Below are positions 57,794 through 64,000 of a DNA stretch of 64,000 bases, in pieces. Made by a program: the position numbers and the translations under genes. The notes beneath the pieces were generated by a model. The model was not told the origin of the DNA. It made no database searches and saw nothing but the letters and a program-made list of their open reading frames with translations. Source of the stretch: an uncultured Kangiella sp. (lineage in GTDB: Bacteria > Pseudomonadota > Gammaproteobacteria > Enterobacterales > Kangiellaceae). The DNA is taken from contig CANNDL010000006.1 of assembly GCA_947503435.1 (NCBI GenBank), positions 186,001-250,000 on the forward strand, given 5' to 3'. Every line of letters begins with the position of its first letter. Within the stretch, counting starts at the first letter, position 1.

Positions 57794-58627
57794 ATGAAAC
57801 GCTTAGCCGTGGCCATAATTCATGGTATCGGATCAGAAAAAGAATTTTATTCAGTCGAGCTAAAGCACCGAATCGTAGAAGAATATTTAAAAGCAGATCC
57901 AAATAATCGCATGGAAGATGATTTATTATTCCATGAAATCTATTGGGGCGACCTAGTACATGAAGATGATGGTCAATTATTAAGCAAGCTAGATTACAAA
58001 AAAGAGCTGAGCTATAAAGACTTACGAAATATTTTTATCGATGTGATGCGCTTAGGTAATTCTTATAGTAAGAATAATGAAAGCGGTCTATACGATGCGA
58101 TTCATGAACGTATTAAAAGCAGCATGAATAAATTTGCTTCACACCGAAATGTTGATCAGGAAGATACGCCGCTAGTCATAATGGCCCATTCTTTCGGTTC
58201 AGTGATCATGTCTAACTATATTTATGATTTACAGAGCAACACTTCAAATATGTCTAATTTCGAAGCATTTAAAACCCTAGCAGGTATAGTAACTTTTGCA
58301 TCGCCGTTAGCTATTTTTTCTAAGCAAACCGGTGATTTTAGCAGTCCAATTAACAAAATTGGTAGTGCGCTAGAAGATGGCCTTAAAGAGCGGGTTAAAT
58401 GGCTGAACTTCTACGATAAAGATGATGTGGTTGCTTATCCTATGAAGAATGTTAACGAAGCATATAATCAAGCTGTAGACACTGATTTAGAAATCAACGT
58501 AGGTTCTGCAGCAACTTCGTGGAATCCAGCTTGCCACACCGGCTATTGGGAAGATAAAGATTTCATTAAGCCTGTAGCGCGTTATTTAGGTGAGGTTAGA
58601 GCTCCGCACGATTTCTGGAAGCTCTAA
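57794..58627 (+). CDS. Alpha/beta-hydrolase-like protein
   Basis: The 277-residue protein has IIHGIGSEKEF near residue 8 (oxyanion-hole type HG motif) and the nucleophile elbow MAHSFGSVIMSNY at about residue 130, so Ser is in a G/A-x-S-x-G setting. TFASPLAIFSKQ follows the lipase-like core, and the Asp and His may lie in DKDDVVAYP and in NPACHTGYW. There is no signal peptide, so it is cytoplasmic. It is probably an esterase or lipase-like enzyme of unknown substrate. GAGGAG precedes the ATG. It is monocistronic, divergent from fadE. Confidence 0.75.
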   Translation: MKRLAVAIIHGIGSEKEFYSVELKHRIVEEYLKADPNNRMEDDLLFHEIYWGDLVHEDDGQLLSKLDYKKELSYKDLRNIFIDVMRLGNSYSKNNESGLYDAIHERIKSSMNKFASHRNVDQEDTPLVIMAHSFGSVIMSNYIYDLQSNTSNMSNFEAFKTLAGIVTFASPLAIFSKQTGDFSSPINKIGSALEDGLKERVKWLNFYDKDDVVAYPMKNVNEAYNQAVDTDLEINVGSAATSWNPACHTGYWEDKDFIKPVARYLGEVRAPHDFWKL

Positions 58628-58644
58628 GCAACCGTTTAACTTTG

Positions 58645-58691
58645 AAATCTCTTGCTTTTAAGTTGCGACTTAAGAGCAAGAGATTTTTTTA
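58645..58691 (+). terminator. Terminator of the alpha/beta-hydrolase gene
   Basis: AAATCTCTTGC (58645-58655) pairs with GCAAGAGATTT, and an inner stem TTAAGT / ACTTAA extends it; a run of seven T residues follows. It ends the alpha/beta hydrolase transcript before hrpA. Confidence 0.88.
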
Positions 58692-58716
58692 TTGTCGGAC
58701 GAATTAAAAAGTTGTC

Positions 58717-61700
58717 ATGGATAAAGATAAAAACCAACAATTTGAATTTGATCATACGATTTTAAAGAATTGTTTGGTGCAAGATCAGTTTGCGCTTAAA
58801 AAACTTGCTAGTGTGATAGCAAAGCGTTTAAAGCAAGATCTTCCTTCTGGGAAATTAATTTCTAAATTTGAAAAGCTTCTACAAAACTCGCAATCTACAA
58901 AAACTCAGCGTCAGTCTTTAGTAAATAGAAAAATTAAATTTGATGATGCTCTGCCAATTTCTCAAAAGCGTTTAGAAATCGCCGAGTTAATTAAAGAGAA
59001 CCAAGTAGTCGTTGTTGCAGGCGAAACGGGCTCGGGCAAAACCACTCAATTACCAAAGATTTGTTTAGAGCTTGGTCTAGGGATAGATGGGCGTATCGGC
59101 CATACTCAACCAAGGCGAGTGGCGGCAACTAGTGTGGCTAGGCGGATTGCCGAAGAGTTAGAGTCTCCTCTCGGCCAAACAGTTGGCTATAGTATTCGTT
59201 TTAATGACCAGGTTAATGATGCGACTCCTATTCGTATAATGACTGATGGGATATTACTTAATGAGATTGGTTTTGACCCATTACTCAAGCAATATCAAGT
59301 CCTTATTATCGATGAAGCGCATGAGCGCAGTTTAAATATTGACTTTCTATTGGGCTATTTAAAAAACTTACTACCTAAGCGCCCAGATTTAAAAATTATT
59401 ATCACTTCGGCAACCATCGACTTAGAACGTTTTGCTAATCACTTTTCAAATAAAGGCAAGCCAGCGCCAGTGATTGAGGTGAGTGGTCGAACTTATCCGG
59501 TGGACTTATGGTACCGAGAGCCGGATGATGAAAATCCTCTGCCGCAAGTAGAGCAAATTGGCCAAGCAGTTCAAGAATTAATGGCACATGATACTGGTGA
59601 TATTTTAGTTTTCTTATCCGGTGAAGCTGAAATCCGAGAAACCGCAAAATTTCTGCGTAAAGAGCAGTTTGAACAATGCCAAGTGCTGCCTTTATATGCA
59701 AGGCTTTCCATTGGAGAACAAGAGAAAATATTTAAATCATCGGGCGGTAAGCGTCGAATTGTTTTATCAACGAATGTTGCAGAAACTTCGGTCACAGTTC
59801 CCGGTATTCGATTCGTTATTGATCCCGGCTTTGCGAGAATCAGTCGTTATTCAGTGCGTAACAAAATCCAGCGCCTACCCATAGAGAAAGTCTCGCAAGC
59901 AAGTGCCAATCAGCGAAAAGGGCGTTGTGGCCGTGTTGCTGATGGAGTTTGCATACGTCTTTATTCTGAAGAAGACTTTGAAGCACGCTCGGAGTTTACC
60001 GATGCGGAAATATTAAGAACCAATTTGGCTTCAGTTATTTTGCAAATGAAGCAGTCCAATTTAGGGGATATTGAAGAATTTCCTTTTTTAGATCAACCTG
60101 GACCAAAGCAAATTAGCGACGGACAAAATTTATTAATCGAATTAGAAGCCATCGCTAAAGATAAAGCCTTAACTGCGGTTGGTAAGCAAATGGCAAAGCT
60201 ACCAATTGAGCCGAGACTCGCAAGAATATTAGTTGAAGGTAAAAACCGATCGGTCCTTAATGAATGCTTGGTGATTGCTGCTTTTTTATCGGTGAAAGAT
60301 CCTCGAGAGTGGCCTTTTGATAAAAAAGAATTAGCGCATCAAAAACATCAAAAGTACCTTCATAGCCAGTCAGATTTTATTGGGATTTTAAATCTGTGGC
60401 GTCAGCTTCACGCGCAGCAAGATGAATTGTCTAATCGACAGTTTAAAGATTACTGTCAAACAGAATTGATCAATTCCAATGCTTTTAGAGAATGGCGTAA
60501 TACCTATCGTCAATTAAAGCAACTTACTTTAGAAAATCAGCAGCGCTTAAACGTGATTAAAACTTTTAATCAAGAAAATAAAAAAGCTGAGGCGGCTGAC
60601 TACCAAAATTTGCATAAGGCATTGCTGTCAGGACTATTAGGCTTTGTTGGGCAAAAGGATATTGAAAAAGGCTATTTGGCTGCGAGGCAGTCTAAATACT
60701 TTATTCATCCTCAATCTGTTAATTTCAAAAAACAACCGGCTTGGATCATGGCTTTTGAAGTGGTGGAAACTACTCAAGCCTATGCTCGGCTTACAGCTTT
60801 TATTGAGCCGTTATGGTTAGAAGAAGTTGCTAAGCATTTGCTGAAAACTCATTACTTTGATCCTTTTTGGAGTAAAAGTCGCGGATGTGTGATTGCTCCA
60901 ATTCAGCAGACTTTATATGGGTTAAAAGTTGTAGTTGAGCGTAAAGTCGATTATTCGCAAGTGGATAAAGATCTATCAAGAAAGCTTTTTATCACACATG
61001 CTTTGGTACGCCATGAGCTCAACAGTAAAGACGAATTCTTTTTGGCTAACCAAAAGGTCTGGGCTGAAGCAGAGCAAGAAATTGCTAAAGCTCGACAGGC
61101 CGATTTGAGAGTGGCAGAAAAAGATATCTACGATTGGTTTGCAAATAGACTGCCGGACAATATTTGCAATGCTAAAAGTTTAAATCAATGGTTAAAAAAA
61201 GATAAACATAATTCACAAAGACTTAAGCTAAGTAAAAACTTAATTTTAGGTGAAGAGCAACAAGATAAAGGCTTATTCCCTGAAGCCATTACTATAAAGG
61301 GAGTGGAACTGAAAGTAGCTTATCATTTTGAACCTAGTCATGAGCGCGATGGAGTAACCGTAAAGATACCTAAAACTTTGCGAAACCGGTTCTCGGATAT
61401 CGATTTTGAGCGCTTAGTTCCCGGCTTATTAGAAGAAAAAATCGAATATTTGATTCGATCTATGCCTAAACGCTTTAGAAAGAATTTTCTACCGGTACCA
61501 ACTTATGCCAAGGCTTGCTATGAAACAGTTTTGGAACAGTCAGGAACCTTAAAGGATATTATAAGTAAGCAATTATACAAAATGACGGGAGTGATTTTGA
61601 CTCAAGAAGCATGGTCAGAAATTAATTTGCCTGAACATCTTCTGATGCGAATTGAAGTGGTTAATGATAAACGAAAGGTTATAGAAACGGCTAGAAGCCT

Positions 61701-62613
61701 TGAAGCAAATGTAAAAAGTACAAAGTCACCCAAAATATCCCATAAAACAAGAAAGACTCTACAAGAAACCTATACCGATTGGGACTTTGACTTTAAGCCG
61801 ACAGGAGAGATAACAGAGGCGGGGACGGTAATTCCTGTTTACTATGCGGTTGAAGATGCGAAAGAAAAGGTGCGTATCATTTATTCAGTGAGTAAAGCGA
61901 GTGCTGAGAAAACACATATACGAGGGGTCTGTCGTTTAGTGGCGCTAGCTAATCAGGACAAACTAAAGTATCTGATGAAAAGCAACCCTGCAAAGCAGTC
62001 ATTATCGCTAGGTGTCGTGTCTTTAACCAATTATTCCGATCTAGTCTGTTCAGTATATTTAGCTTCGATTAAACAGCTGTGTTTCGACAATTTACCTTTT
62101 AATAGAGGTGAGTTTCAAAAGTTAGCTGATAGTATTTCTTCGGAGATAGTTCCAGAAGCACTAAAAGCATTGCAGCGACTGGCGAAAATACTTAAGAAGC
62201 GCGCAGAATGTTTGGCTAGTATTAATAAGCTTTCAAATTCATATGAGAATTTAAAACAGGATGTAACAGAGCAGTTAGATTATCTATTTGTAGAAGACTT
62301 TAGTTATCGCTTTGGTTTAGATAAGTTGCAAGATTATTCGCGTTATTTAGATGCGTTATCGACACGCATTAATAAAGCAAAGCAAAGTATGCAAAAGGAT
62401 AATCAGGCTGCAGATAAAATTAATCCTTGGTTGGATATGCGAATAGAGTTAGAGGAAAGCAATAAAGTACCTGAGTATGAATTAATTTCATACTTGTGGA
62501 TGTTAGAGGAGTACCGTATTTCGATATTTGCCCAAGGGCAAAAAACACGGTTTCCGGTCTCAGATAAGCGCTTGCAGAAATTTAGCGAGCAACTAAAATT
62601 AAAGTATCAATAA
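58717..62613 (+). CDS. hrpA: ATP-dependent RNA helicase HrpA
   Basis: HrpA is a DEAH-box helicase that resolves stalled ribosomes and acts on mRNA. The 1298 residues match E. coli's 1300. Helicase motifs are GETGSGKTTQLPK (about 98), IIDEAHERSLNIDFL, TSATIDLERF and QRKGRCGRV. The C-terminal HA2, OB and DUF3418 regions are intact, with WDFDFKPTGEITEAGT. The gene is monocistronic after a terminator, and 21 bp upstream of the antiporter. Confidence 0.97.
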   Translation: MDKDKNQQFEFDHTILKNCLVQDQFALKKLASVIAKRLKQDLPSGKLISKFEKLLQNSQSTKTQRQSLVNRKIKFDDALPISQKRLEIAELIKENQVVVVAGETGSGKTTQLPKICLELGLGIDGRIGHTQPRRVAATSVARRIAEELESPLGQTVGYSIRFNDQVNDATPIRIMTDGILLNEIGFDPLLKQYQVLIIDEAHERSLNIDFLLGYLKNLLPKRPDLKIIITSATIDLERFANHFSNKGKPAPVIEVSGRTYPVDLWYREPDDENPLPQVEQIGQAVQELMAHDTGDILVFLSGEAEIRETAKFLRKEQFEQCQVLPLYARLSIGEQEKIFKSSGGKRRIVLSTNVAETSVTVPGIRFVIDPGFARISRYSVRNKIQRLPIEKVSQASANQRKGRCGRVADGVCIRLYSEEDFEARSEFTDAEILRTNLASVILQMKQSNLGDIEEFPFLDQPGPKQISDGQNLLIELEAIAKDKALTAVGKQMAKLPIEPRLARILVEGKNRSVLNECLVIAAFLSVKDPREWPFDKKELAHQKHQKYLHSQSDFIGILNLWRQLHAQQDELSNRQFKDYCQTELINSNAFREWRNTYRQLKQLTLENQQRLNVIKTFNQENKKAEAADYQNLHKALLSGLLGFVGQKDIEKGYLAARQSKYFIHPQSVNFKKQPAWIMAFEVVETTQAYARLTAFIEPLWLEEVAKHLLKTHYFDPFWSKSRGCVIAPIQQTLYGLKVVVERKVDYSQVDKDLSRKLFITHALVRHELNSKDEFFLANQKVWAEAEQEIAKARQADLRVAEKDIYDWFANRLPDNICNAKSLNQWLKKDKHNSQRLKLSKNLILGEEQQDKGLFPEAITIKGVELKVAYHFEPSHERDGVTVKIPKTLRNRFSDIDFERLVPGLLEEKIEYLIRSMPKRFRKNFLPVPTYAKACYETVLEQSGTLKDIISKQLYKMTGVILTQEAWSEINLPEHLLMRIEVVNDKRKVIETARSLEANVKSTKSPKISHKTRKTLQETYTDWDFDFKPTGEITEAGTVIPVYYAVEDAKEKVRIIYSVSKASAEKTHIRGVCRLVALANQDKLKYLMKSNPAKQSLSLGVVSLTNYSDLVCSVYLASIKQLCFDNLPFNRGEFQKLADSISSEIVPEALKALQRLAKILKKRAECLASINKLSNSYENLKQDVTEQLDYLFVEDFSYRFGLDKLQDYSRYLDALSTRINKAKQSMQKDNQAADKINPWLDMRIELEESNKVPEYELISYLWMLEEYRISIFAQGQKTRFPVSDKRLQKFSEQLKLKYQ

Positions 62614-62634
62614 GAATAATTTGTTGGGGAATTT

Positions 62635-63870
62635 ATGTCACTTTTTCAATTGATCGCAACCGTGTTATCGCTTGCTGCCGTATTTAGCTATATTAATTAC
62701 CGCTTTTTAAAATTGCCAATCACGATTGGGGTGATGTTGTTAAGTTTATTGTTTTCCTTGGCATTAATTTTACTCAGTCAGTTTGGTGTAGATTTTGAGG
62801 CTAGGGCAGAATCGATACTGAAGCAGATAGATTTTGACGATACTTTGATGCATGGCTTGCTTAGTTTTTTATTATTTGCAGGAGCATTGCATGTAAATAT
62901 TAATGATTTGCGTGAGCAGAAGTGGGTCATTGCCACTCTAGCGACTTTGGGCGTCATGTCTTCTACCTTCATTACTGGAACCGCTGCATATTACTTATTA
63001 AATTTTTTGGGAATCGAAATTAGCTACATTTATGCACTTATTTTTGGTGCTTTGATTTCTCCAACAGACCCGATTGCAGTTCTGGGGATATTAAAGCTCG
63101 TTGGTGCGCCCAAAACCTTAGAAACTAAAATTGCAGGTGAATCACTATTCAATGACGGAGTGGGGGTCGTTGTATTTATCGTTTTAGTAGGCATTGCCAC
63201 TAGCGGAACTGATATTACCGCAGGGCAGGTGGTTGGCTTGTTCGCGACCGAGGCCATAGGCGGCGTCATGTACGGTTTAGGGTTAGGCTTTATTGGCTAC
63301 TGGATGTTAAAGACGATCGATAATTATCAAGTTGAAGTGTTAATCACTTTGGGTTTAGTGACCGGTGGTTATGCTTTAGCCGAAGTATTGCATTTATCAG
63401 CTCCTATCGCGGTCGTAGTCGCTGGATTAATGATTGGCAATCATGGTCGTATATTTGCTATGAGTGACAATACTCGCAAGCGACTGGATAATTTCTGGGA
63501 GCTAATCGATGAAATTTTAAATGCAGTTTTGTTTTTACTGATAGGTTTAGAAGTCATCATTTTAAGCTTTACTGGCAAGTATTTAATAGCAGGTCTGATT
63601 CTTATAGCGGTAGTCTTAATTTCACGCATGATCAGTATTGGTATTCCGATTCAAATTATGAAGAAGTTTCGTACTTTCACCCCTTACGTCATATCTATTA
63701 TGACTTGGGGTGGTTTAAGAGGCGGTATATCTGTCGCTTTAGCCTTATCACTTCCTAATGTACCGGAACGGGAACCTATCCTATTTGTCACATATTGTAT
63801 CGTAGTCTTTTCTATCGTGGTTCAAGGCCTTACCGTCAAAAAAGTACTTAAGCTAGCTGAAAAACATTAA
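62635..63870 (+). CDS. CPA1-family sodium/proton antiporter
   Basis: The 411-residue inner-membrane transporter has about twelve helices. Family motifs are LISPTDPIAVLGILKLVGAP (the ion-binding Asp region), AGESLFNDGVGVVVFIVL and MTWGGLRGGISVALAL. It lacks a long C-terminal cytosolic domain and ends at KKVLKLAEKH. It should exchange Na+ or Li+ (perhaps K+) for protons in pH and salt homeostasis. A ggggaa ribosome site precedes the ATG. It may be co-transcribed with hrpA. Confidence 0.92.
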   Translation: MSLFQLIATVLSLAAVFSYINYRFLKLPITIGVMLLSLLFSLALILLSQFGVDFEARAESILKQIDFDDTLMHGLLSFLLFAGALHVNINDLREQKWVIATLATLGVMSSTFITGTAAYYLLNFLGIEISYIYALIFGALISPTDPIAVLGILKLVGAPKTLETKIAGESLFNDGVGVVVFIVLVGIATSGTDITAGQVVGLFATEAIGGVMYGLGLGFIGYWMLKTIDNYQVEVLITLGLVTGGYALAEVLHLSAPIAVVVAGLMIGNHGRIFAMSDNTRKRLDNFWELIDEILNAVLFLLIGLEVIILSFTGKYLIAGLILIAVVLISRMISIGIPIQIMKKFRTFTPYVISIMTWGGLRGGISVALALSLPNVPEREPILFVTYCIVVFSIVVQGLTVKKVLKLAEKH

Positions 63871-63889
63871 GTAGACATGTATTAAATAA

Positions 63890-63917
63890 CAAAGAGGCTG
63901 CGTTTCAGCCTCTTTTT
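63890..63917 (+). terminator. Antiporter terminator
   Basis: AAAGAGGCTG / CAGCCTCTTT with a CGTTT loop, followed by T residues, lies about 20 bp after the stop. The remaining 80 bases to the window edge hold no recognisable feature. Confidence 0.88.
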
Positions 63918-64000
63918 GTAAAATAATTGCAATTAACTGTTAATTTCAAGCCGTTGATTTTTATAAAATCCGCATAAATTTGTAAGAAGTACTGACGCTT

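Overview
This window is chromosomal DNA from an AT-rich gammaproteobacterium, probably a marine, protein- and lipid-degrading heterotroph. The placement rests on queA-tgt-yajC-secD-secF, on hflD-mnmA-nudJ-rluE-icd in E. coli order, and on rmf, fabR, fadE, hrpA and a GlyGly-CTERM surface protein. A Kangiellaceae-like relative is my guess from the gene mix and is not proven. I see no phage, insertion sequence, CRISPR array, tRNA or rRNA.

Layout. 1-5.2 kb (minus): a leucine/isovalerate catabolic operon under a MerR regulator (LiuR), cut by the left edge inside the methylcrotonyl-CoA carboxylase beta gene. 5.2-12.6 kb: an orphan terminator, rmf, a GAF/HTH regulator, a ~1390-residue surface protein with ELW-type and PKD-like repeats, and a Sel1/TonB-C protein. 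12.7-18.2 kb: queuosine and Sec genes. 18.3-22.7 kb: an MscS channel, a CAP-family lipoprotein and a compact sigma / membrane protein / PDZ operon. 22.7-28.2 kb: the hflD-to-icd block, in which icd is the large monomeric type. 28.3-34.6 kb: threonine aldolase, an SdpI-like protein, a nitrilase, a MopE-like secreted protein and a second MscS channel. 34.7-36.7 kb: fabR and a divergent fatty-acid desaturase with two clear operators. 36.8-48.3 kb: amidohydrolase lipoprotein, fdxA, mutS, pncC, M2 peptidase lipoprotein, nagZ with a third MscS channel, and small envelope proteins. 48.5-53.8 kb: lolC-lolD without lolE, an orphan TonB-C lipoprotein, DUF2062 and comEC. 53.8-63.9 kb: M20 amidohydrolase, fadE, an alpha/beta hydrolase, hrpA and a CPA1 antiporter.

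Together the genes describe a cell that takes up and cleaves peptides (M2 peptidase, M20 hydrolase, amidohydrolase), burns branched-chain amino acids and fatty acids through acyl-CoA dehydrogenases, tunes membrane unsaturation (FabR/desaturase), and invests in envelope transport and stress (Sec, Lol, three MscS channels, antiporter). Most of the window is ordinary housekeeping. The points that deserve a second look are the orphan terminator before rmf, the nested stem before queA, the sigma/PDZ operon, the GAF protein with a STAND-type tail, the two unanchored TonB-C proteins, the lone Lol permease, the monomeric IDH at the icd locus, and the FabR operators.
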